In this document: one piece after another, positions 1 through 6,170 of the stretch | How the letters are laid out: each line of letters opens with the position of its first letter | How positions within the stretch are numbered: the first letter of the stretch is position 1 | Assembly: GCF_014306155.1 (NCBI RefSeq) | Contig: NZ_JACRWH010000074.1 | Coordinates: 1 to 7,648 of the forward strand | Reading direction: 5' to 3' | Source of the DNA: Holdemanella hominis | Lineage (GTDB): Bacteria > Bacillota_I > Bacilli_A > Erysipelotrichales > Erysipelotrichaceae | DNA: 7,648 nt | Program-made: the position numbers and the translations under genes | The notes under the pieces: generated by a model | What the model was told of the DNA's origin: nothing | The model's database searches: none | Seen by the model: only the letters and a program-made list of their open reading frames with translations

Positions 1-104
1 TGGAATAAAGTGTTGCAGATTTAACGTTTTGAACCTATATTTTAAAAAATCAGCAATGTCTGATATCCTTTTATATACTCATTTCAAACCATTCGAAAAC
101 AAAA
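1..104. other. No recognisable feature
   Basis: I see no convincing coding frame, promoter or RNA in this AT-rich stretch. A plus-strand gene ending at TAA 22-24 could enter from the left, but only seven codons would be inside the window, which cannot be judged. Confidence 0.3.
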
Positions 105-155
105 TGAAAAAGATTAGCCAATTTGGATCCATCAACAAGGCTAATCTTCTTTTAT
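105..155 (-). terminator. Bidirectional intrinsic terminator after the DUF3137-like pseudogene
   Basis: Bases 110-119 (AAGATTAGCC) and 139-148 (GGCTAATCTT) form a perfect 10-bp stem with a 19-nt loop. On the minus strand the stem is followed by a short U run (CTTTTTC). On the plus strand it is followed by CTTCTTTTATT, so it could act in both directions. It begins 6 nt after the TAA at 155-157 that I propose as the original stop of the pseudogene, which supports that reading. A gene entering from the left on the plus strand could also end here, but none is visible. Confidence 0.85.
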
Positions 156-410
156 TATCTTTTCATGAATAATTCAGGTATAGTTATTTTTAAATCTCTC
201 ATTTCTGGCAAACAATTTGGCAAACTTTTTATTAAATCAAAACCTGAGATTTTATTTCTCTGTTTTTTTAATCCTCAATAATTCTTTCAGGATGATTTCG
301 TTTCATATACAAATAGAGTACATATCTAGGAATTTCATAAATATTCTTATACTTCTTATCCCTAATAAAATCATGCACTAATTTTAAATCATCAACATTC
401 TTACAATAAG

Positions 411-803
411 TTAATGTAACAATCTTCGATCAATAAAATCAAATTCTTCAAGCATCTCTTTTGTTTCTAAATATAATTCTTTATAATTCATTGAATATCC
501 ACTAAACACATCAATCATATCCACAAACCACTTTAAATCATTCATATTCTTAAAACTATGAGCGTCAATATAAAGTCTTCCATCCTCATTCAAGTTTATT
601 GAAAACTTATGATTTGATAAAGCAATAATTTGCTTTAGTCGATTCGAATCCAATATCTCAAGAACTAATTTTTCATCTCCACAAGTCAAATTAAACTTCT
701 TATCAAATGTCTCATATCCAGTTTTAATACTTTGTTTATCCAATGCATTACAAGGATATATAGTTAGCCACGTATTAAACTTTTGGTCAAGCTTACACAA
801 CAA
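411..803 (-). CDS. Residual open frame: middle part of the DUF3137-like gene
   Basis: This open stretch of about 130 codons has no ATG near its beginning. The only available start is a TTG with no ribosome-binding site, and the same frame extends upstream as ENTVYTGERL to the TAG at 840. It is therefore an internal piece rather than a gene. It contains the DUF3137-like stretch around residues 30-80 (ETFDKKFNLTCGDEKL, then LYIDAHSFKNMNDLK). It ends at TAA 411-413 only because of a missing base near 421. The following frame continues with VTLTYCKNVDDLKLVHDFI. Function unknown. Confidence 0.45.
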   Translation of the reverse strand: MLCKLDQKFNTWLTIYPCNALDKQSIKTGYETFDKKFNLTCGDEKLVLEILDSNRLKQIIALSNHKFSINLNEDGRLYIDAHSFKNMNDLKWFVDMIDVFSGYSMNYKELYLETKEMLEEFDFIDRRLLH

Positions 804-872
804 CCGTTCACCCGTATAAACTGTATTTTCATTCTTTTCCTACAAGCCAGTCTCATCACGCAAGACCTCTGT

Positions 873-1214
873 CTAATCTGTGAGTTTAATGGTACAAAAC
901 GCTACAGAAAAACCTTTATATTTACCTTGTACATATCTATTGCCGCTACAATAATCATGTTTAGGTAAAAGAATATTCGTATCGCTAACATTAAGCATAT
1001 GAGTATTTGGATTAAATTGCACATCCTCAAAGAATTCTTTTATAATCTCATCCATACCAGATGCGGTACTCTCCTCCTTATCCTTGATCATCTGTTCTAA
1101 GCCAAGAATCACATATCCAATAATAACTAAAACAAGATTACCACCAAACACAATACCCACTAACGCAATCAATAATCCTAGTATAGACAACAATCTGTTA
1201 CCCATACCATTCAT
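873..1214 (-). CDS. Residual open frame: N-terminal part of the DUF3137-like gene (two TM segments)
   Basis: This is the surviving 5' piece, up to 113 residues, of the broken gene. Residues about 8-24 and 26-39 are hydrophobic and separated only by GG, so they probably form a membrane hairpin. A charged stretch (KDKEES) and a soluble part ending in VQGKYKGFSVAFCTIKLTD follow. The start at 1214 lies directly against the GGAG, so the methionine codon at 1203-1205 is the better start. The frame ends at TAG 873-875, but clear coding sequence continues in the same frame beyond it (TEVLRDETGL, a second TAG, then EKNENTVYTGERLL). If translated, the product would be a short membrane peptide lacking most of the soluble domain. 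Confidence 0.5.
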   Translation of the reverse strand: MNGMGNRLLSILGLLIALVGIVFGGNLVLVIIGYVILGLEQMIKDKEESTASGMDEIIKEFFEDVQFNPNTHMLNVSDTNILLPKHDYCSGNRYVQGKYKGFSVAFCTIKLTD

Positions 1215-1228
1215 CTCCTTTCACTCCC

Positions 1229-1257
1229 ATATTAACAAGCCCACAAATACATCTCAA
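1229..1257 (-). promoter_or_regulatory. Candidate promoter of the DUF3137-like pseudogene
   Basis: On the minus strand, TTGAGA (1252-1257) is followed after exactly 17 nt by TAATAT (1229-1234). Transcription would start about 15-20 nt upstream of the ATG at 1205, leaving room for AAAGGAG. The -35 matches the consensus at five of six positions and the -10 at four of six. It is placed by inspection only. Confidence 0.4.
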
Positions 1258-1283
1258 ACAATGCACTAAATTAGTCAAAATAT

Positions 1284-1318
1284 AGAAAAAGAAGGTCAAT
1301 GATCACTGGCCTTCTTTC
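1284..1318 (-). terminator. Intrinsic terminator of the Crp/Fnr-type regulator gene
   Basis: On the minus strand, AGAAGG and CCTTCT (outer arms at 1310-1315 and 1290-1295) pair around an inner CAGTGATCATTG, which is itself nearly self-complementary. TTCTTTTTC follows. It begins about 16 nt after the regulator's stop codon and separates that gene from the pseudogene downstream. Confidence 0.85.
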
Positions 1319-1333
1319 ATTAATTAGTTCCTT

Positions 1334-1984
1334 TTACTGTGCATAGCGCTTTAAATAATCTACATCTAAAATTAAGATTTTATGATACACAATCGTAATA
1401 ACGTTTTCTTCTCTTAATCCACGCAAGATACGATTGACACTGTTTCTTGTGGATACCCCACAGAAACTGGCAATATCATCGTTCGTGATTTGCAAATCAA
1501 TAAATATACCTTTTTTAACTTGTCTACCAAATAACGGAATCAAATGATAGATAAATGCACACACAGCTCCATTTTTCCCATTCATTGTCATGAGTTGCTG
1601 TCGATAAATAGCTTCGGTCATCTTTTTACGATAATACGACTCTATATATGCATGTAATTCTTCATTTTCTTTCACATATTGTTCAAAGAATTTTCTGTTG
1701 ATTCGATAGAAAGATGCCGTATCACTTTCGATACGAGCATGAAATGATGTCGTAGTCATTTTATTGATTTCATCTTTCAACAAAGAAATTATATCCAAAC
1801 CTTTTAAATAAGTGATATTGAATTCACGCCCATCACATAAAACAATACTCACTTTCACAACACCATCTTTTAATACGTAAATATCTTCTTGGTCGTGTCC
1901 ATCCATCATCAAATATGTATGTTTCTTTTTTATGACTTCAGGAAGATTCTTTTCTTCAAGAAAACTTAAAACTGGCTCACTCAT
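1334..1984 (-). CDS. Crp/Fnr-family transcriptional regulator
   Basis: This is a DNA-binding regulator of 216 residues, close to the usual 200-230 of the family. Residues about 15-100 fit the cyclic-nucleotide-binding-type beta-barrel (EDIYVLKDGVVKVSIVLCDGREF). A long dimer helix follows at about 100-135, then a C-terminal winged helix-turn-helix at about 166-195 (ITNDDIASFCGVSTRNSVNRIL), which matches the HTH_Crp pattern. The GEL and RS residues that bind cAMP in E. coli CRP are not recognisable, and there is no N-terminal cysteine cluster as in iron-sulfur FNR. The ligand is therefore unknown. The frame is open back to 2068, but I chose the ATG at 1984. It has AAGGGG about 7 nt upstream and an extended -10 at 2010-2018 that would start transcription inside the longer version. 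The gene stands alone, 190 nt after thiC and with its own terminator. Confidence 0.88.
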   Translation of the reverse strand: MSEPVLSFLEEKNLPEVIKKKHTYLMMDGHDQEDIYVLKDGVVKVSIVLCDGREFNITYLKGLDIISLLKDEINKMTTTSFHARIESDTASFYRINRKFFEQYVKENEELHAYIESYYRKKMTEAIYRQQLMTMNGKNGAVCAFIYHLIPLFGRQVKKGIFIDLQITNDDIASFCGVSTRNSVNRILRGLREENVITIVYHKILILDVDYLKRYAQ

Positions 1985-2009
1985 AAATAACCCCTTCTCA
2001 ATACGTCTA

Positions 2010-2018
2010 ATTATAACA
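2010..2018 (-). promoter_or_regulatory. Extended -10 promoter of the regulator gene
   Basis: The minus strand reads TGTTATAAT, a perfect TATAAT with the TGN extension at 2010-2018. No good -35 box lies 17 nt upstream, which fits a promoter relying on the extended -10 or on an activator. The expected transcript start near 2003 leaves a short leader carrying AAGGGG before the ATG at 1984. Confidence 0.6.
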
Positions 2019-2040
2019 TACTCACCAATCTCATTTTTAG

Positions 2041-2078
2041 TAACATATGTCACGAGAGAATATAACATTTAAACGTTA
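2041..2078. promoter_or_regulatory. Two candidate operator palindromes upstream of the regulator gene
   Basis: TAACATATGTCA at 2041-2052 is an inverted repeat with one mismatched pair. TAACATTTAAACGTTA at 2063-2078 is a 16-nt inverted repeat with one mismatched pair and the 5-6-5 layout of Crp/Fnr sites. Their centres lie about 43 and 67 nt upstream of the predicted transcript start, distances typical of Crp-type activation. Binding by the adjacent regulator is inference, and palindromes of this quality also occur by chance in AT-rich DNA. Confidence 0.35.
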
Positions 2079-2174
2079 CACACTTAATATATCATACTTT
2101 TATAAACAACACACAACATCAATTAATTTCTACAAATAATTGTTAAAAAATATAAACGATGTAAAATACTACAA

Positions 2175-3515
2175 TTATAAAATATCAATATTCTCTCCAG
2201 ATAGAGCCTTATTCATACTTCTTACAGCACAGAATTTACCACACATACTACAAGTGTCACTATGATCATCTTCTGGCATACGAGATTGACGAATTGCTTT
2301 TGCGGTTTCTGGATCTATCGCACACTCAAATTGCGCATCCCAATCTAGCTTCTTTCTTGCGTCAGCCATCTTGTCATCAATATCTCGTGCTCCTTTAACA
2401 CCTTTGGCAATATCAGCCGCATGTGCTGCAATCTTAGAAGCAATGATTCCTTGTTTTGTATCTTCAACATTTGGTAAAGCCAAGTGTTCTGCCGGTGTTA
2501 CATAACATAAGAAGGCTGCTCCTGACATAGCTGCAACCGCACCACCAATAGCCGCTGTAATATGATCATAGCCTGGCGCAATATCTGTAACTAATGGGCC
2601 TAACACATAAAATGGAGCACCCATACAGATTTGTTGCTGAACCTGCATATTGGCCGCAACCTGATCTAATGGAACATGTCCAGGTCCTTCGACAATAACT
2701 TGTACGTTATGTTCCCAAGCACGTTTTGTAAGTTCTCCTAAACGAACCAATTCTTCGATTTGACAGACATCTGTGGCATCTGCTAAACATCCAGGACGAC
2801 AAGCATCTCCTAAAGAAATCGTCACATCATATTTTTCACAGATATCCAAGATTTCATCATAGTATTCATAGAATGGGTTTTCTTCACCTGTCATTGACAT
2901 CCACGCAAAGACTAAACTTCCTCCACGAGAAACAATATTCATTTTACGTTTGTGTTTTTTGATTTGATCAATCGTCTTTCTTGTGATTCCACAGTGCAAA
3001 GTAACAAAATCCACACCATCTTTGGCATGTAACTCAACTACATCCAAGAAATCCTTTGCGGTTAATGTATTTAAATCTCTTTGGTAGTGAATCACACTAT
3101 CATATACAGGTACAGTACCAATCATAGCTGGACATTCAGATGTTAATTTTTGACGGAATGGTTGTGTATTTCCATGACTCGATAAATCCATAATTGATTC
3201 TGCGCCAAGATTTACGGCTGCCATAACTTTTTCCATTTCGACATCATAATCTTTACAATCTCTAGAAACCCCTAAGTTTACATTGATCTTCGTGCGTAAC
3301 ATACTTCCCACACCTTCAGGATTTAAAGATTTATGGTTTTTATTGGCCGGAATTACAACCTTACCACATGCGACTAACTCTCTTAGTTCTTCTTCAGTCA
3401 TTTTTTCTTTTTGGGCTACAATCTTCATTTCTGGCGTAATAATCCCCTTACGCGCAGCATCCATCTGAGTGGTATATGTAGCGCCTGTACTTACTGTACC
3501 TTCATTTGTGTTCAT
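2175..3515 (-). CDS. thiC: Phosphomethylpyrimidine synthase ThiC
   Basis: ThiC is a radical-SAM enzyme that converts 5-aminoimidazole ribotide into HMP phosphate, the pyrimidine half of thiamine, in the cytoplasm. The protein has 446 residues, the short form seen in many anaerobes and archaea. Recognisable blocks are RTKINVNLGVS (74-84), MDLSSHGN (109-116), MTGEENPFYEYYD (208-220), SLGDACRPGC (234-243), EGPGHVP (276-282), GPLVTDIAPGYDHIT (306-320) and FLCYVTPAEHL (335-345). The C-terminal cluster-binding cysteines are C422, C425 and C429 (CSMCGKFC), spaced x2 then x3. The ATG at 3515 has AAAGGAG about 8 nt upstream. A TPP riboswitch and terminator precede it, which fits feedback control by the pathway's end product. 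No other thiamine gene is present here, so thiC is transcribed alone or with genes outside the window. The gene is intact. Confidence 0.97.
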   Translation of the reverse strand: MNTNEGTVSTGATYTTQMDAARKGIITPEMKIVAQKEKMTEEELRELVACGKVVIPANKNHKSLNPEGVGSMLRTKINVNLGVSRDCKDYDVEMEKVMAAVNLGAESIMDLSSHGNTQPFRQKLTSECPAMIGTVPVYDSVIHYQRDLNTLTAKDFLDVVELHAKDGVDFVTLHCGITRKTIDQIKKHKRKMNIVSRGGSLVFAWMSMTGEENPFYEYYDEILDICEKYDVTISLGDACRPGCLADATDVCQIEELVRLGELTKRAWEHNVQVIVEGPGHVPLDQVAANMQVQQQICMGAPFYVLGPLVTDIAPGYDHITAAIGGAVAAMSGAAFLCYVTPAEHLALPNVEDTKQGIIASKIAAHAADIAKGVKGARDIDDKMADARKKLDWDAQFECAIDPETAKAIRQSRMPEDDHSDTCSMCGKFCAVRSMNKALSGENIDIL

Positions 3516-3553
3516 TTTAAAATCTCCTTTTCCAAATGATTATTTAACGTGAC

Positions 3554-3579
3554 AAAAAGTGGTGCCCCCATTTCGCCAC
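3554..3579 (-). other. Weak second hairpin in the thiC leader
   Basis: Past the main attenuator, the minus strand has GTGG and CCAC arms around a 13-nt loop, followed by TTTTTG. The four-pair stem is too short for a confident terminator. It could be a weak backup terminator or only part of the leader fold. Confidence 0.25.
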
Positions 3580-3614
3580 AAAAAAAAGTGAGCAACCAAT
3601 ATAGGTATACTCAC
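3580..3614 (-). terminator. Riboswitch-controlled attenuator of thiC
   Basis: Between the TPP aptamer and thiC, GTGAG (3610-3614) pairs with CTCAC (3588-3592). An inner ACC/GGT pairing extends the stem, and eight Us follow (3580-3587). This is a typical intrinsic terminator placed as an expression platform, so TPP binding should stop transcription before thiC. It lies about 65 nt upstream of the thiC start codon. Confidence 0.88.
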
Positions 3615-3630
3615 ACTAAAAAGACAAAGT

Positions 3631-3712
3631 ATTTCCCTACGTTGGCATTATCCAAATCAGGTTATAGGTCGAAAGTCATACTTTCCTCTCAGCCTGTACT
3701 ACAAGCTCCCTT
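3631..3712 (-). ncRNA. TPP riboswitch aptamer (THI element)
   Basis: Read on the minus strand, the conserved THI-element blocks occur in order: GGGAGC (3705-3710), CTGAGA (3687-3692), a small GAAAG/CTTTC hairpin (P3), ACCTGAT (3656-3662), GGATAATGCCA (3643-3653) and GTAGGGA (3634-3640). These form the pyrimidine- and pyrophosphate-sensing arms of the TPP aptamer. The terminator downstream and thiC beyond it give the expected regulatory arrangement. The element starts about 10 nt after the predicted transcript start, so it belongs to thiC and not to the upstream antiporter. Confidence 0.97.
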
Positions 3713-3729
3713 TTTTCATTTACATTTAA

Positions 3730-3758
3730 GTTATACACCAATTCTAAAAGATAGTAAA
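3730..3758 (-). promoter_or_regulatory. Promoter of the TPP riboswitch-thiC transcript
   Basis: The minus strand has TTTACT (3753-3758), a 17-nt spacer and TATAAC (3730-3735). The transcript would begin near 3723, just ahead of the aptamer. The -35 matches consensus at four of six positions and the -10 at five of six. It lies in the short gap after the antiporter stop codon. Confidence 0.65.
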
Positions 3759-3770
3759 GATATAAGACAT

Positions 3771-5168
3771 TTATTTTCGAACAGGCTTTTCTTCTTTATC
3801 CCAAATTCCAATTCCAGTAATGGCACAAATCATTGAGAAAATAGGAACGACAAAGATAAACCATGCGTATGGAATATAAGCTGTTGAGCACCCAAGTACG
3901 CCCATGACATAAATTGTCGCAACACCCCAAGGAACGATAGGCGCAGATAATGTCCCAGAATCTTCGAGTGTTCTAGATAATACTTTACGAGAAACATTCA
4001 TATCTTCATAAGTCGATTCAAACGTTTGTTCAGTTACAATGATAGATACTGTTTGTCCGCCAGCTGTTAAGAAGTTCACAACATAACAATACACCAAAGT
4101 GACAAACACTAGTACTGTACGATTCTTTATAAATTTTAAAAGAACATTTTTTGCCAAAACATCCAAAATACCAGTAGACGTTATGACAGCTCCCATTACA
4201 CTAGCAACCATAAATGTCACTAATAATTCAGACATAGAAAGTACACCACCACGATTCAACATTGGATCAACAATGGATACACCTGTTTCAATGCTGAAAC
4301 CATTAAAAGCATAGTTCATTAAATCAACAAAGTTTACCCCTTGAAATACCATCGCAAAAGCAGCAGATACAACTACGGCTAAGCCCATTCCTAATAAGGA
4401 AGGTAATTTAAATACAGAAATCAAAACAACTAGAATAGCAGGTAAAATCAATAGAACATTGATATTGAAATGTTTAGATAGCGTATCTAAAATCAATTTT
4501 TGTTGGGCAAGGTCCATACTTCCACCACTATAATACAAGCCGGCAATTGTAAATAAGATCAAAGCGACTACAGCTGCAGGAAGTGTTGTATACTGCATAG
4601 AATGAATGTGAGCATATAAAGGTACTTTACTTACACCACTTGCTAAATTGGTTGTATCTGATAAAGGCGACATCTTATCTCCTAGCCACGCTCCAGAAAC
4701 AACGGCACCTACAACTAATGGTACGGGAATACTTGTTGTAGCGGCAATTCCCACCATCGCAAGACCCATGGTTGCCACAGAACCAAAGGATGTTCCTGTA
4801 AATTCACTCGTTAGGGCACAAAGGACAAAAGCTAGAGGTACTAAGATCTTCGGTGAAATCACTTGCATACCATAATACATCAATGATGGAACGGTTCCAC
4901 CGGCCATCCAGATTCCCACAAGCATACCGACCATAATGACAATCAAAAATGTCGGCATACACTCAGCCGCTGTTTTAATAATATTCTGTTCCACTTCACT
5001 CCATGGAATATTTAAAAATTTTGTGGTAATAACCGCAACGATCACACCCGCAAATACCGATAGTGTTGTATTGCATCCTAAGTTGATCATAATGATCAAT
5101 ACGGCAATAATAGCCAAAAATGAAACCACCGCAAATAGGGTTGTTGGCTGTTTTCTTTCTTTGTTCAT
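3771..5168 (-). CDS. nhaC: NhaC-family Na+/H+ antiporter
   Basis: This is an integral membrane antiporter of 465 residues, the normal size for the NhaC (IT superfamily) group. About ten to twelve hydrophobic segments are visible, the first at about 12-30. Family-typical blocks are TSEFTGTSFGSVATMG (120-135), GAWLGDKMSPLSDTTN (159-174), TAGGQTVSI (368-376) and SRTLEDSGTLSAPIVPWG (398-415), whose polar and acidic residues lie in the transport core. Members exchange Na+ for H+, and some (MleN-like) couple malate uptake and lactate export to Na+ and H+. The sequence does not tell which applies here, so the gene symbol denotes the family. The ATG at 5168 is preceded by AGAAGGA, and the gene begins 22 nt after the hydrolase stop, suggesting one operon. 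No terminator is obvious between it and the thiC promoter, so some read-through into the riboswitch is possible. The gene is intact. Confidence 0.92.
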   Translation of the reverse strand: MNKERKQPTTLFAVVSFLAIIAVLIIMINLGCNTTLSVFAGVIVAVITTKFLNIPWSEVEQNIIKTAAECMPTFLIVIMVGMLVGIWMAGGTVPSLMYYGMQVISPKILVPLAFVLCALTSEFTGTSFGSVATMGLAMVGIAATTSIPVPLVVGAVVSGAWLGDKMSPLSDTTNLASGVSKVPLYAHIHSMQYTTLPAAVVALILFTIAGLYYSGGSMDLAQQKLILDTLSKHFNINVLLILPAILVVLISVFKLPSLLGMGLAVVVSAAFAMVFQGVNFVDLMNYAFNGFSIETGVSIVDPMLNRGGVLSMSELLVTFMVASVMGAVITSTGILDVLAKNVLLKFIKNRTVLVFVTLVYCYVVNFLTAGGQTVSIIVTEQTFESTYEDMNVSRKVLSRTLEDSGTLSAPIVPWGVATIYVMGVLGCSTAYIPYAWFIFVVPIFSMICAITGIGIWDKEEKPVRK

Positions 5169-5190
5169 ATCAAATTTCCTTCTCTTTCAT

Positions 5191-5967
5191 CTATAACAAT
5201 TCGTCCTTTAGAAAGTCTAGAGCCGCTTTCATTCTTGCTTCTCTAAACGCAAATGATTTAAAACGATGCTCTGCTCCTTTGACAATAATACATTTTGCTC
5301 TTTCCTTAAAAATTTCTTTATACTTGTAACTACACTCACACGAAGCTGTAATGTCTTGATCTCCATGAATGGTACAAACATTTTTATCAAACAATGAAGC
5401 CTCTTTATAAGGATCGAGTGTACATGCATCTTGGTAAAATTTAAGGCTCAACTTCAATCCTTCCACATCTGCACATCCATCTTTTTCAATGTTTGAAACA
5501 TCTTGACCACATAAAGTCAAATGTTCCTTCAAGTTATAAACTAAATCTGGTGCAGGGCACCATAACGACAATGCTTGAACTCTTTCTTTACATTGTCCTG
5601 CTACCATACTCGCTACGCATCCTCCTAGACTACATCCGTGAAGCGCAATTTTTTTAGAATCGACAAAATCTAAAGATTCGACATAAGTCAACATGGCTTT
5701 CGCATCCAGAATCTCACTTGAAATAGTCATATCTTCAAAGCGTCCATCGCTTTCTCCGCTGCCATTCATGTCAAAGCGAACACTCGCAATACCAGCATCA
5801 CACAATCTTTGAGATAACTCATTATGCACAAAATTTATTTCATTGCGATCATCACAAAATCCATGAAGTAGAATGACCATAGGCACTTTCGAACTTACAT
5901 TGTCTGGCACATGAAGCATACCTCGTAATGTCAATCCATCCCGCTTAATTTCTACGTACTTCTGCAT
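5191..5967 (-). CDS. Alpha/beta hydrolase, cinnamoyl/feruloyl-esterase type
   Basis: This is a 258-residue serine hydrolase with no signal peptide, so it is probably cytoplasmic. The oxyanion motif HGF is at 35-37, with VRFDMNGSGESDGRFEDM at 63-80. The nucleophile elbow is GCSLGG, with Ser113. The likely acid is Asp205 (HGDQD) and the base His234 (EHRF), completing the triad. The FDMNGSGESDG-FEDMT stretch and overall size resemble intracellular cinnamoyl/feruloyl esterases of gut bacteria, such as Est1E and LJ0536, as I remember them. The elbow has Cys where those usually have His. The substrate remains a guess, and another short acyl ester is possible. I chose the ATG at 5967, preceded by GGAGG at 7 nt, over an upstream one at 6000 that lies inside the promoter. 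The gene ends with TAG and is followed 22 nt later by the antiporter gene. Confidence 0.88.
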   Translation of the reverse strand: MQKYVEIKRDGLTLRGMLHVPDNVSSKVPMVILLHGFCDDRNEINFVHNELSQRLCDAGIASVRFDMNGSGESDGRFEDMTISSEILDAKAMLTYVESLDFVDSKKIALHGCSLGGCVASMVAGQCKERVQALSLWCPAPDLVYNLKEHLTLCGQDVSNIEKDGCADVEGLKLSLKFYQDACTLDPYKEASLFDKNVCTIHGDQDITASCECSYKYKEIFKERAKCIIVKGAEHRFKSFAFREARMKAALDFLKDELL

Positions 5968-5988
5968 ATATTTCCCTCCGTTTTGGGT

Positions 5989-6017
5989 ATAATACCACAA
6001 AAAATATAATTTGTTTA
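5989..6017 (-). promoter_or_regulatory. Promoter of the hydrolase-antiporter operon
   Basis: TAAACA (6012-6017), a 17-nt spacer and TATTAT (5989-5994) lie on the minus strand, giving a transcript start near 5982 and a leader of about 15 nt with GGAGG. The -10 lies within a perfect palindrome, GGTATTATACC, which could also be a repressor site. Confidence 0.6.
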
Positions 6018-6031
6018 TACCTTTTTAACAC

Positions 6032-6041
6032 ATGTATACAT
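6032..6041. promoter_or_regulatory. Palindrome upstream of the hydrolase promoter
   Basis: ATGTATACAT is a perfect 10-nt palindrome, 15 nt upstream of the -35 box. The flanking plus-strand sequence TAACACATGT resembles the TAACATATGT upstream of the Crp/Fnr-type regulator gene. A shared operator is possible but unproven. Confidence 0.25.
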
Positions 6042-6049
6042 TTTGAATA

Positions 6050-6087
6050 CATCAATAGCCTCTTTGTTCATCAAGAGACTATTTTTT
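6050..6087 (-). terminator. Hairpin at the end of the diguanylate cyclase pseudogene
   Basis: On the minus strand, AATAGTCTCTT pairs with AAGAGGCTATT through 11 pairs, one of them a G-U wobble, around an 8-nt loop. The first arm contains the gene's proposed TAG stop (6079-6081). The U-rich tail is on the plus strand (TTTTTTCTT), not on the minus strand, where only weak T content follows. It probably ends the minus-strand transcript, but the polarity is not clean. Confidence 0.5.
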
Positions 6088-6170
6088 CTTATATATTGTT
6101 GCACGGTATCCTTCCCCTTTTTTACTTTGATACATTACCATATCGGCTCTACAGTATAATTCATCAAAGG

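Larger units (their letters stand above)
155..1214 (-). pseudogene. Broken membrane protein gene resembling DUF3137 (two amber stops, two frameshifts)
   Basis: I read this as one gene of about 350 codons that is now broken. It starts at 1214, or more likely at the ATG at 1205, which has GGAG at a normal 9-nt distance. The first part carries two membrane segments. Next come the motifs YVQGKYKGFSVAF and, further on, ETFDKKFNLTCGDEKLVLEIL, whose order resembles the DUF3137 family as I remember it. The frame is interrupted by TAG at 873-875 and TAG at 840-842. Both sit inside otherwise continuous coding sequence in the same frame, and glutamine (CAG) would fit at each. A single missing base near 421-422 shifts the frame from IDRR into VTLTYCKNVDDLK. 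A second near 271-274 shifts HPERIIE into GLKKQRNKISGFDL. The last frame ends at TAA 155-157, just before the terminator. The native function is unknown. The family name is from memory and unchecked, and the C-terminal part could have been a separate gene. Confidence 0.7.

Noticed and set aside
840..875. Two in-frame TAG codons as evidence of amber recoding (TAG read as glutamine)
   Set aside because: The other broken gene also has TAA and TGA in frame, and both genes have frameshifts. The intact hydrolase ends in TAG with only a few codons to the next stop, so TAG appears to be an ordinary stop.
1985..2068. 28-residue N-terminal extension of the Crp/Fnr-type regulator
   Set aside because: The extension covers the extended -10 promoter and a candidate operator, and its start codon lacks a ribosome-binding site. 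The ATG at 1984 has a good one and gives the family's normal length.
2132..2143. ACAAATAATTGT as a definite FNR box
   Set aside because: It does not match TTGAT-N4-ATCAA, lies in very AT-rich sequence about 130 nt from the promoter, and the regulator lacks FNR's cysteine cluster. It is kept only as part of a weak operator hypothesis.
3771..5168. NhaC antiporter as a TPP-regulated thiamine-related transporter
   Set aside because: The riboswitch lies downstream of nhaC on the same strand, so it controls thiC only. The antiporter belongs with the hydrolase upstream.
4936..5196. Plus-strand open frames opposite nhaC, thiC and the cyclase
   Set aside because: They are antisense to strongly recognisable coding sequence, show no family motifs and lack ribosome-binding sites, so they are chance frames.
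5229..5429. Second minus-strand frame inside the hydrolase gene
   Set aside because: It overlaps the hydrolase's catalytic Asp and His region in another frame and has no recognisable features.
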